Shown: positions 46,301 through 56,500 of the stretch, piece after piece | How the letters are laid out: every line of letters starts with the position of its first letter | Position numbering within the stretch: the first letter of the stretch is position 1 | Assembly: GCA_964019055.1 (NCBI GenBank) | Contig: OZ025218.1 | Location: 5,151,259 to 5,215,258, forward strand | Direction: 5' to 3' | Length of the DNA: 64,000 nt | From: Anthopleura xanthogrammica | Taxonomy: Eukaryota; Cnidaria; Anthozoa; Actiniaria; Actiniidae | Translations under genes and position numbers: made by a program | Notes under the pieces: generated by a model | What the model saw: only the letters and a program-made list of their open reading frames with translations | Database searches by the model: none | Told to the model about the DNA's origin: nothing

Positions 46301-48458
46301 AATTAATTAGCATTAGCATCCACCACAAGAATGAAAGATTAGCAATCTTCTGATCTATCATCAACGGAGATAGCGGATATAACGGTTATAACGGGTATTG
46401 ACTGAATTAATTAGCAATATATTTAATATATTGATTAATTCAGTTAATACCCGCCATGTCCAGTATACTCGCTATATCCACAGAGGGAGTATAGAAAATA
46501 CCACAAGAATGAAAAATTAGCAAACTACTGATCTACCATCAACGGAGATAACGGATATAACGGTTATAACGGGTATTGACTGAATTAAATAGTATACCAA
46601 GTATAAACAAAATAACTTATAAAAATTAAAAAATATAATATAATATAATATAATATAAATTATTTAATTATTGTATTAATTAATTATTTCATTATTATAT
46701 TAATTAATTTATGAATTATCATATTATATTGTATTGTATTATACTATATTATATCTTTTTGATTTTTATAATTTATTGAATTTTATCTTTGTTCATTTGG
46801 TATACTATTTAATTCAGTCAATACCCGTTATAACCGTTATATCCGTTATCTCCGTTGATGGTAGATCAGATGTTTGCTAATTTTTCATTCCTGTGGTAGT
46901 TTCTATACTCCCTCTGTGGATATAGCGAGTATACTGGACATGGCGGGTATTAACTGAATTAATCAATACTTTAACCATAATGATAATTAATTCAGTCAAT
47001 ACCCGTTATAACCGTTATATCCGTTATCTTCGTTGATAGTAGATCAGATGTTTGCTAATTTTTCATTCCTGTGGTAGTTTCTATACTCCCTCTGTGGATA
47101 TAGCGAGTATACTGGACATAGCGGGTATATAATTACCTGAATTAATTAATATTTTAACTATCTTGATAATTAATTCAGTCAATACCCGTTATAATCGTTA
47201 TATCCTTTATGCCCGTTGATGGTAGATCAGTAGTTTGGAGATAATATATCCAGTGCATGTCCACCATAATATTGCACTTGGTTCGAGTGTATAACACATG
47301 TACCATTGAGTATTGATTGGCGATACCAATATTAGGAACAGTATAGCCCTCTTTAAGACTGTTCCGCATGTCTGGTGTACCACTAGTCTAAACTCGGATA
47401 GCGCAATAGAACTACGAGGGTTTTACTTGTTTTCGCGTTGTTGTAGAGTTGTTTTTTCTACAATATGACTCGTACAAGCAATGAAAGTGATAAGAGCTTG
47501 ACAAATGGAATGGAATTGAGTTTTTAAGGAAAGGAACTATTAAGTTTGGGAAACGATCATTGTCATTGTCATTGTCATTGTCATTGTCATTGTCATTGTC
47601 ATTGTCATTGTCATTGTCATTGTCATTGTCATTGTCATTGTCATTGTCATTGTCATTGTCATTGTCATTGTCATTGTCATTGTTTTCTCTGTTTTTAACG
47701 TTATTTACAGATCTTAAGTTTCCCCGAAGAACAACTAGTGATTACGTCATTATCAAAGGCATCCCCAGCATGGCGGCAGTGACGTTCTGCTTCTGGTTGA
47801 AGACCACTGTTGGTGATACTGTCATAAGCTACGCCGTATCTCAAAATCAAAATGAATTGATATTTTTGTCGACCGCAGGTTTTGCGTTATACATTGGAGG
47901 ATCCTCATGGTACGTTTTCCCGTAACAACACTACCCATTGTGATAACGTTTATGGCGAGCTACCTGTAAGCCCAATGTCATAAGCTACGCGGTATCAGAA
48001 TATCAAGAGTTGCTATTTTTTAACAGTTATTAATTTCTCGTAATCCACCAATTATTACTAGGGGTACCCGAGTAGCTGCAAACGATAACAGATGGCATCA
48101 CATGTGCACAACGTGGAACAATAATGCTGGGCAGGTGATAGTTTATAAAGATGGAGGCGTTGCTGCAAGAAGAACAAACTTCATGAAAGGTTACGTGATC
48201 AGAGGAGGTGGTACGCTGATCATAGGACAAGAACAGGACACTGTAGGAGGATCATTTGAAATCGGACAGTGCTACATCGGTGACCTTACCGGGTTGAATA
48301 TATGGAACAGAGTACTGGGACCCAACGAGATATCAACCATGTCACGTGACTGTGGTGCAGGCGAAGGGAATGTGTTGAGCTGGAGTGACGTCATCTCTAG
48401 TAACCGCCAAGGTCAAGTACGGGTCGTTAAACCATCCACATGTACTAAACAGCATTAA
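37378..48458 (+). CDS. Copy C: intact TM-collagen-Ig-pentraxin protein
   Basis: Exons 37378-37579, 37857-38555, 38629-39180, 47711-47909 and 48062-48458 total 2,049 nt and 682 residues with consistent phases. Order: cytosolic [13 protein letters not shown]; signal-anchor helix ([17 protein letters not shown]); charged stem; RHRARR furin-type site; about 25 Gly-X-Y triplets; Ig1 (VLHCGW...SGVYECK); Ig2 (KCHVTG...YVCQAS); Ig3 (LDCQAT...NYFCQAV); pentraxin ([20 protein letters not shown]). This is a type II membrane collagen whose ectodomain could be shed at the furin site, as known for collagens XIII, XVII and XXIII and gliomedin. The pentraxin end suggests calcium-dependent ligand binding. Intron 3 is 8.5 kb because it hosts the recombinase/helicase element. 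Confidence 0.85.
39651..39690. repeat. Left (CATTGT)n array
   Basis: About seven hexamer units directly abut CGACGTTTCCC. The same hexamer in the same orientation resumes at 47558. Confidence 0.85.
39858..40262. promoter_or_regulatory. Cluster of about 18-20 GTTCC/GGAAC motifs
   Basis: GTTCC or its complement occurs about 20 times in 400 bp on both strands, often as TTGTTCCTTTT, with one palindrome GGAACAAGTGTTCC at about 40131. About one occurrence is expected by chance. It lies upstream of the recombinase gene. A protein-binding array is inferred. Confidence 0.5.
40317..40608. repeat. Four ~71-75-bp tandem units, each a hairpin
   Basis: Units begin near 40318, 40393, 40463 and 40534. Each holds CCCAGGCATGTACAGAC followed shortly by GCATGTCTGGG, which can pair. 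The open frames here on both strands are repeat translations. Confidence 0.85.
40925..42688 (+). CDS. Tyrosine recombinase with zinc finger and Myb/SANT domain
   Basis: A single-exon, 587-residue protein. Near residues 37-60 is a C2H2 finger ([23 protein letters not shown]). A helical region (about 90-200) resembles the DNA-binding N-domain of phage-type integrases. The catalytic residues follow in order: Arg in [17 protein letters not shown], Lys in [15 protein letters not shown], HxxR in [13 protein letters not shown], then [14 protein letters not shown], in which His and Tyr are nine residues apart as in XerD. The C-terminus is Myb/SANT-like ([20 protein letters not shown], then [17 protein letters not shown]). 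Cryptons are the known animal elements with such recombinases, but they normally encode no helicase. All catalytic residues are present and the frame is open, so the enzyme may be active. Confidence 0.8.
   Translation: MSKHSREIDWSKINGASSKPKRLHLEEDEEDGLFHCLVPACNRATTQRGCRKHVKKKHRWFFFFDQEPDLSEMTSNSGDEEVNTTQVIQTRKKFMPCFDISSTLGKEFEKWLIGSGGGCKTQRQAQQIIRKSFKYLKFCCEDDDDEEDLSWDIVDFCLSSPSFIFKFADIMQTDWGLGHAGRLGYLDAISDLLDFRKIHGTSSDVVARNLTCTETYLKRARKTVAKMMRLQWTNDLDIETLEAKGHWATLDELLQVITYHLPRYESVLKVSRETPDKVTPSDLSFATKFVAVYLFIKVKGSRPMTYQYLTVDMVESAKTNGGFIDQKKFKTTAKYGFDSLYLTDTSMQVLDGYINVIRPLSKPDCEYVLVTRNGSQHSKIGQLMSKLVFDATGKYIHPTRYRQIVETASRKHLDTHEQGMITEDQKHSSVVAKVHYQKRRSREIATKAHECSIKLQGEKGTKLTDDVRSRLSNSSPLRLVVPESQKQSDEENEFASAEVNESQEIVNDELRLGACDELVKSSSKSNGKQQGRKLLLFTPKEDEYLKDGIKRHGYGHWTAILKDPTYKFQHGRTANSLLNRATRKCKD
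42957..45823 (-). CDS. Superfamily-3 helicase-like replication protein, spliced
   Basis: Transcribed leftward toward the recombinase gene. The 3' exon 42957-44438 contains a Walker A motif ([10 protein letters not shown]), Walker B (IIFLDEAY), a B'-like segment ([16 protein letters not shown]), motif C ([11 protein letters not shown]) and a likely arginine finger (MDRRLHKYF). This is the SF3 layout used by small DNA virus and episome initiators. An acidic stretch (DDDDDDD) and a coiled-coil tail follow. An upstream exon, 44577-45150, joins by a 138-bp intron (GAG|GTGAGT ... AG). A further exon ends near 45224 (weaker donor, 73-bp intron). The N-terminal exon at 45542-45823 is in another frame, and its junction is uncertain. 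I saw no HUH nuclease motif. It may be an element-encoded or an endogenised virus-like replication gene. Confidence 0.65.
46257..47240. repeat. Large AT-rich inverted repeat with TAACGG clusters
   Basis: Leftward copies (about 46257-46420, 46500-46600) and rightward copies (about 46805-46965, 46985-47135, partial 47166-47240) of a segment of about 165 bp face each other across an A+T-only core (46620-46790). Each contains TAACGG-type motifs spaced about 10 bp apart. Confidence 0.8.
47558..47687. repeat. Right (CATTGT)n array
   Basis: About 21 hexamer units, ending shortly before the acceptor of the pentraxin exon at 47711. Confidence 0.95.
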
Positions 48459-50059
48459 TTTCTGAGGACTAACTGAAGGTAATTGTTTTGCGCCAATTTT
48501 ATTATCTTTCCAATAATTCTGGGAACTTATTGAAGGTAATTAACAAGGCGGCCGGTGTACAGATGTGGATTTCTGAGTCCTTTCAGGTTTTAGGCCTTAC
48601 TATTCTTATTCCCAGAAAGACTGGAAACGATGATCACGTGCAGGTGGTGCATAGGATTGTGAGAAAGAATCTGCGGATGAGATCAAAAAAAGCTCCACCA
48701 TCTTGATTCCCCAAAGTCAGCCCCACAATACAATGCATCACGAGGTAATTATCAGCTGGATAGGATTGTGAGATTGAATGCGGGAACGAGATCAAAAAAA
48801 GCTTTGCCATCTTGTGTCCGCAAAGTCAGTTCCACAATACTGTGCATCACGAGATCATTATCAGTTCGACTTCGCCAGGTAATTTTTTCCATCTCTCTTT
48901 TCTTTCTCTCCTAGCATCGAATAGAAATGAAGTTTGATGTATTGGGCAAGAAGCGTACTCAGAGCCTCCTCAAACTATAGAATTCCAAATCCTTGTTGCT
49001 CATTTTAAGCGATTGACATGCATATCTAAACAAATATAGCATACTTCGAATTTGGAAAGATCGCCTGATTTTTTACAGTTTTCCAAATATTAGAGTGTAT
49101 ATTTGTCGACCGTGATGACGCCGGTATGACCCTCCAAAATCAAGTAGGGAATGCGTATTCCTCCTTTAGCATGACGTATTCCCTCTTTCTCTAATGACCC
49201 GATGGACCAGCGTGCGGACGGAAATTTAAAAGAACAGAATAAAAGAAAGAAAACTAGTAGTTTTTTTTATCAAGCATATTGCTATTAAGCTAGAAGAAAG
49301 AAGCTGCTGGCCGGCGTACATGCGATCTTCGGCCAACTTTAGTGTTAATAAGGATTTCCGAACACACAGAGAATGATTTCTAAAAGCACAGCTACTTATC
49401 AAAACAACTTGTATAAATTAGATGGAACTAAGCTCAGAAATATGTGCGACTTGATAAGGACATAATCTACAAGACCCCAACCCCCCCCCCCCCCCAATAA
49501 ATTATAAAGACTGCTGTGAGTGGGGATAAAAGTTTTAAAGCCAATTATGAGGCAATTTATTGAGATTCTTGAAGCCTATTCTAGTTTTTAGTATAGTTTT
49601 TCTTTTGACGTTTTTCACCGAGTATATGACGATTCTGCAATCTTGAATAAAGACAGCGTTTGTGATATATTCACTCTGGTAGTTGTGGAGCACTTGTTCT
49701 TTCCATAGTGCTACATCCCCAATTTTGAAATATTTTTTTTGATATACCCTTATTTCAGATAGCGCTAGCCAGAGAAACTACACGCCATAGGTCATTCCAC
49801 GACCAAAGAGGATTATGGGTCTGCATAAATATTTTATATTTATTATGATAACATTGGAACATTTAGTGCTGCTAGCATCCGATGAAGCCAAGCATTCCTG
49901 GTTATCACATTACTATTTGTCTATAAAATACATAGGTTTTTTTTGCAAGTTAGCCATCTTCTTTAGTTCCAATAACCATTTTAAAAGAAGTGCATAAAAT
50001 CTCTTCTTCAAGCTTCCCAGCTTATGAACATTAACAATATAAACAGCCGCATAATTAAT

Positions 50060-50199
50060 TTTATCCCACACCATAGAAAATACAGCCAATCAGTAAGCAG
50101 GAAAGCCGTTGTATATTCGTTGGTATTTCACTCTCCCTTCCCAGCATGCACTGCACGTTGAATCTAAGCATTTGTAATTTCTATGGTGTGGGATAAAAT
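50060..50199. mobile_element. Fold-back element, 22-bp TIRs
   Basis: ATTTTATCCCACACCATAGA at the left is repeated in exact inverse at 50178-50199. Confidence 0.75.
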
Positions 50200-50201
50200 G
50201 A

Positions 50202-50360
50202 TTATACAATGGTTTCTCGTGGCATATACCGTGGATATCCCACTCGTCACTTGTATTTTCTGTGCATACACACTCGCCTAAAGGCTCGTGCGCATACTAG
50301 AAACTACAAGTCACTTGTGGGATATTCCACGGTATGGCACTTGAAACTATTGTATAACTA
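50202..50360. mobile_element. Fold-back element with long imperfect arms
   Basis: ATTATACAATGGTTTC ... ATACCGTGGATATCCCAC pairs with GTGGGATATTCCACGGTAT ... GAAACTATTGTATAA. A nested pair (GTGTGCATACAC-like) lies near the centre. It abuts the previous element. Confidence 0.65.
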
Positions 50361-51195
50361 GAATATATCTATGGTATTGATATATAGTACTAATGAGTTT
50401 CTCAACACTCATCTAATGACAAATAAAGAGAGACCTTATGCCCGTGAAAGTTTGCCGACATGGCATCTATAGAAACAAAACAGAATTTTATATACGATAT
50501 TTTTGTAAATCAGAGAATTTACTGTTCAGCTAGCGAACATACACTACTCTTTTTGACTTTTGCAATGTCCAATGGTGTACAAATCTCCCAGAGCGAGCAA
50601 AAGTTCTGAATTTTTAAAACCAGCACTGAACCTTATCTGTTCCTGCGAATGCTGAATTTTGCACTGACTGTAATAGACGTTTCCCGAATTCGTTTGAGTG
50701 ACCAGGAAACAATGGCTCCAAGTCGAGGTTGGACTTGATGTGTTCATACATTTACTGTATTTTAAGTCCAACTCGACTTGGAACCCTTGTTTTGTGGTCA
50801 ATGAAGCGAATTCGGAAAAGGTCTGTAGACCTAACTGATCCACTTGGATATAACGAGAGAGGAAAACCCTTGCACATGCTCGTAGTCTGTATGTAAATTT
50901 GTTCAAAACGTTTCTGTGCTGTTGAAAAAACATGGAGATAAAGTACCGTATTTTTTAATTTTTCGCGCCTCAAATGCGGCGCTTATTCGAGTAAATACGG
51001 TTATGCGTAATTGTATAATGTATAATCAAAGGAAACGACCATTTCTTTAGTGTGTATAAACGAGCAGGAGTCAGGTTTTGCTCTACCGTCCTTGTTTCAG
51101 AAACGTAGCTTTGCCGAGAGAGTGTGGAGAGGATGGTTTCGCATTGCATGTTTTGTGATAACCCCAAGGATGTCGGGCTCTGCATAATTCAAACA

Positions 51196-52216
51196 CTACT
51201 TCTCCTGCTTTAATTTCTTTTTCTTCTTCTTTTCTTGAGGTACATGTACTGGTGGATTAAGAAAGCAGTCAAGGTGGGGCACTTTCTCCAGTGCACACTT
51301 ACGACACACGAATCCCTGGACCTTTTCATCCCTTATGTTTTTGTCGTACTGAAAAACAAGATAATAATATAAATAATCATAAAATACTATGGTCGCCATT
51401 AGCCTTTCCTCGGATAACCGACGTAATGTAGTGTGGTTTAGATATTAGGGTTCAATGTTTCCTCGCGCGTTAAAGGTCTAAGATCATAGCAATATCTGGA
51501 CTGCCTGATGTTAACAAGTTAGTCAAATATTAATGAACGGTATTGCATGGTTTATGATGGTCAGTCGTTAGATGGTGATTATTAATATTAATGAACGGTA
51601 TTGCATGGTTTATGATGGTCAGTCGTTAGATGGTGATTATTAATATTAATGAACGGTATTGCATGGTTTATGATGGTCAGTCGTTAGATGGTGATTATTA
51701 ATATTAATGAACGGTATTGCATGGTTTATGATGGTCAGTCGTTAGATGGTGATTATTAATATTAATGAACGGTATTGCATGGTTTATGATGGTCAGTCGT
51801 TAGATGGTGATTGTTAATATTAATGAACGGTATTGCATGGTTTATGATGGTCAGTCGTTAGATGGTGATTGTTAATATTAATGAACGGTATTGCATGGTT
51901 TATGATGGTCAGTCGTTAGATGGTGATTATTAATATTAATGAACGGTATTGCATGGTTGTTATGATGGTCAGTCGTTAGTTGCTGATTGTAAATATAGAA
52001 AATAGATGACGAAGAAAACGACTCACTTTGTTGTTAAGAGTTCATACTTGGGGTAGTATGTTTAATGTCTCTAAATGAGACAGGACAACATTTAATGTGG
52101 TTATCCAAACGACGGCAAAGGTGATGATGACGATGATGGAGGTGAAGATGATCATCATAATAGTGGTGACGGTGATGGTGACGATGTTGGTAATAATGAA
52201 GATGATGGTGGTGGGA

Positions 52217-52250
<34 letters not shown>

Positions 52251-52329
52251 GTGAAGATGATCATCATAATAGTGGTGACGGTGATGGTGACGATGTTGGT
52301 AATAATGAAGATGATGGTGGTGGTGGTGG

Positions 52330-52360
<31 letters not shown>

Positions 52361-53482
52361 GGTGATGACGATGATGGAGGTGAAGATGATCATCATAATA
52401 GTGGTGACGGTGATGGTGACGATGTTGGTAATAATGAAGATGGTGGTGGTGGGAGATGATGATGATGGTGGTGGTGATGATGATGATGATGATGGTGGTG
52501 GGAGATGATGATGATGATGGTGGTGGGAGATGATGATGATGGTGATGATGATGATGATGATGATGGTAGTGATAATGATGATGATTATGATGATGATGGT
52601 GGTGGTGGTGGTGATGGTGATGGTGATAATGATGGTGATGATGCTGGTGGTGATGATGATAATGATGATGATGATGATGATGATGCTGGTGGTGATGATG
52701 ATAATGATAAGGCGATGATGGTGGTGGGAAATGATGATGATGGTGGTGGGAGATGATGATGGTGGTGGTGGTGATGATGATGATGATGATGGTAGTGATA
52801 ATGATGATGATTATGATGATAATGGTGGTGGTGGTGGTGGTGATGGTGATAATGGTGGTGATGCTGGTGGTGGTGATGACTGGTGGTGGTGATGATGATA
52901 ATGATGATGATGCTGGTGGTGGTGATGACTGGTGGTGGTGATGATGATAATGATGATGATGATGATGATACTGGTGGTGATGATGATAATGATAAGGCGA
53001 TGATGGTGGTGGGGGATGATGATGATGGTGGTGGTGGTGATGGTGATGATGATGATGATTGATGATACTGATGATGATGATGATGACGATGATTAGGTTG
53101 ATGTTGGTGATCATAATGGTGAATCTCTACTACTTACCACAGTATGCCTAGGGCATTCAACAATTAATGATGGCATAGGATCGAATATTAATGGGTTGTA
53201 GCAGAACTTGCAGCTAATTGATCCTTTCTGCAACATTAATGATGAAGAGAAGTCAATAATTATATGGTATCTATTCTTCGTAACTACTGAGCTTAGAGAC
53301 ATTTTAGAATTGCAGTAAGATAAAAATGTCTATTCTTGAGGACCAGAAAAGTCACATACCCCATCATACGAGTCTCCTGTGATGGGCTGTAGAAGATGCT
53401 CCTGAACACAAGATTAGAGAATTGCATAAGATGTTGAGAAAAGATGAATACACATAGTCTGTGAGAAGAATTTTGGTATGAA

Positions 53483-53519
<37 letters not shown>

Positions 53520-56500
53520 TATTTGTCTATATTATTTTTATTGTTATATTGTTAAAGCATCGAGACCTAGTTAGATGCTTTGAAATAAAATTATTATTAT
53601 TATTATTATTAGTCAACAATAGGGCATTTCAGAAACGAGCAAAACAAAACATTACATGTCAGTTTAAAGAGCATCATAAGATTAGTAAGTCTAGCAAATT
53701 TGAACAGTTTTGATTACACTAACTAATCTTAAAAATTAAAATTCAAAACTGGTCCCCAGTCCTTTGCTCGTTTCTGAAATGGCCTATGCCCCCTTACAGT
53801 AAATCGGAATGCAGCTCTGTTTGGAGGACAAATCATTATGTTCCAATTCTCAGGAAATTGAAATTCTTTAGTTTTGACCTCCAAATAGACCCTTTGCAGT
53901 ACGTCAGAATGCAGCTCAATTTGGAGGACAAAACAATAGTTGCCAATTCTCAAGAGATTGAAATTATTTTGTTTTGTCCTCCAAATTGAGCTGCTTTGAC
54001 ATCACGTGCAGGGGGTCTATAATACACACAACATAGTTAGATATTATCACTAAAATAATGATCATTCTAACCTTGTTAATTTGTAAGGCCTTCATGATTG
54101 TTTTGTTGAGTATCAGTCTGTTCTGAGCCCGTGTCACAGCTACATAAAGAAGATTGTTTTCATCCCTGATATCTGCTTCTGTAACTAAAAAAAAAATTCT
54201 TGTTAAAATATCTTCTGATTACATCATCCAACATGGCTGCCTTATCAATGATTACAAACCATCACCTATAGTAGACATTATCCAACATGGCTGCCTTATC
54301 AATGATTACAAACCATCACCTATAGCAGACATCATCCAACATGGCTGCCTCATCAATGATTACAAACCATTACCTATAGCAGACATCATCCAACATGGCT
54401 GCCTCATCAATGATTACAAACCATTATCTATGTCAAGAATGTCTTACCTTTAGTGTTGACAACGATGTCATTAACAAGAGTAAAATCATCATTTACTCGC
54501 ACACTACTGAATTGCAGCCCCTTGGCCTTGTGAGCTGTAGAAACTATATAATCTAATAAAAGAACGAAGAAAGGACTCATAATTCAATCAACTCTTATTC
54601 AAACACTATTGTTAACAGTCTACTTATCACATCATTTTCAAACGTAAATACAACTACCTTATTCGTACTTTAAAATCTCGCGATTTTAGCAAGGTTTAAT
54701 TTCGCGATTCCAAAGAAACAATATGAAAAAAGAGTAGTAAAATTCGCGAGAAAGTGTTAACAAAAGTTCCATTTTTCTAAACAAGTGGGGAATTCTTTTG
54801 GTGATTCAACTAGATGTCTCTTGAGGATTCACTGAGGTATTAATTGATAATTATGATAAACTCTTTCTAGAGACTACTGCTTAAATGAATACAAATTACA
54901 AATTGCTGTGAGCGTATATAGAGTATTCCTTCACTGAAGCCTTGAAGGTTTTGAGAGAAGTATTTTCCTTTACTCAAATTTTGAGTCAACTAATTGATAA
55001 TGCAAATTTGAATTATGGCATTAATTTTCGTGTGCGTAAATTTTGAGAGGATTCTTTTTTCGCGAGGCTTTTATCAATTCGCGAAAAACTTCAAAATCAA
55101 GACGAGCGTAAACTTGTACTAATAAGGTAGTTGTGATCTGCATATTTTGCTTATTTTATTCTATTAATAAATATTAATATTGATAAATATTAATATCAAT
55201 AAATTATAAATATTATTATTTTAGAATAAACTATAAAAACCCGTACTCAGTCCACCTCTGTTTTTTTACCACACAACAAACAATATTCAGGGTATCAAGA
55301 TATACCAAACAGCTTTGTTAGAATCTTTGAACGTCTAAGTCAAGAATGAAGACTTTTAAAAAATGACAAACGTTTGATGCAAAGTAAACTTTGGCGACTT
55401 TTCAATACTTACCTGCCTGGCTCGCATCTGCAATCACATTTTGCTTGATCGAATTAATGTATATGGGAACATTGCTGCCAAAATGCTCTACAATCTAAAT
55501 GAAAGAGTAACTTTAAGGTCAAGTTCAAACGTCGATCTTCTCACGGGGGGGGGGGGGGGACTCCCATATATAGAGGGGCGGGGATGCTTGTCGGAAATTT
55601 TGAAAATGACCCCTGCAAAGGTACCAAAATTCTCTTTCTCGAAGCCATAACAATCGCAAGTTTCACCCCTAAATGGTGCCAAGTGACGCTAATTTTACAG
55701 CATTTTAGGTAAGTTTTCGTTTGAACGCTATAAAAGGTGCAAAATAACGAAAAGGTACGACGAGCATCCCCGCCCCTTTCATATCGGAGTCCCCCCCCCC
55801 CCACCCCCGCGACTTCTTGTCAGCCGTATTGAAAACAATGGATAAATAAGGCGGTCTTCTTCGATATCATTAGGTTTGGCTCATAAGAAGATCGACGTTT
55901 GAGCTGGTTCTAAGTATTTTATTTACATCGGTACTCCTTACAGAGCTGTTGAAAAAAACACAATTGCTCGTGCAAGGGAGGGGAAGGCGGGGGATAAGAA
56001 AACCGTTGTGGGGAGCAACCGCAGGTCAGGCATTGAGCCAGTCACTAATGTCCAGGCTGTTTGGACAAAGAATGTGCAAGGAAGGATAAGAATGTATAGT
56101 TTTCAACCTTCTGGCTATAAACGATATTTTCAACTCCATTTATACGTGTAGAGTGTTAACGGATATTACCTTGATTTTAGCGCCGAGTTCTTTATCATTT
56201 GCATCTGACACAAATTTGCGCAGCTCTTTATAGGTACGGAAACTCCTTATCAGAGGGTCTTTGATGTGTCCTGCAAATATATATTAATGTTACCTTAAAA
56301 TCACAAGCCCACTCATCTTCGTAACGGCAACTCAACTTGTTGGTTCTCTCCTGCGCTTCGGGGGTTTTTCCGGGTTCTCCGGTTTTTCCTCCCTCTGCTA
56401 AAACCAACGTCTAAATTCCAATTGGAATGCAGTAGAAGAAGAGCCACTGTGGAATCCACTGTTCATTCTCATTTTTTTAAATTTTATTTATCCTATTAAT

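Larger units (their letters stand above)
39691..47555. mobile_element. Candidate recombinase + SF3-helicase element
   Basis: About 7.9 kb inside the last intron of copy C. It is bracketed by CGTTTCCCAAA (39694-39704) and its exact inverse (47545-47555), each next to a (CATTGT)n array. The equivalent intron of copy A is only 447 bp and lacks all of this. The element carries two convergent genes (recombinase 40925-42688 plus; helicase 42957-45823 minus) and three kinds of repeated DNA. The limits are inference; the true ends could be narrower, for example excluding the AT-rich inverted repeat. Confidence 0.55.
48459..51195. other. Intergenic, no gene recognised
   Basis: It contains a tandem duplication of about 110 bp (about 48647-48757, 48757-48867), a poly-C tract (49481-49495) and two fold-back elements listed separately. 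Convergent ends of copy C and FBH1 flank it. Confidence 0.5.

Noticed and set aside
47560..47700. MSLSLS... leader fused to the pentraxin exon
   Set aside because: The Ser-Leu run is the (CATTGT)n microsatellite read through; the real exon starts at the acceptor at 47711.
52155..53114. 319-codon His/Ile/Ser-rich open frame and Asp/Met/Val-rich frames on the other strand
   Set aside because: They are translations of the GAT/GGT repeat, with no codon bias or domain.
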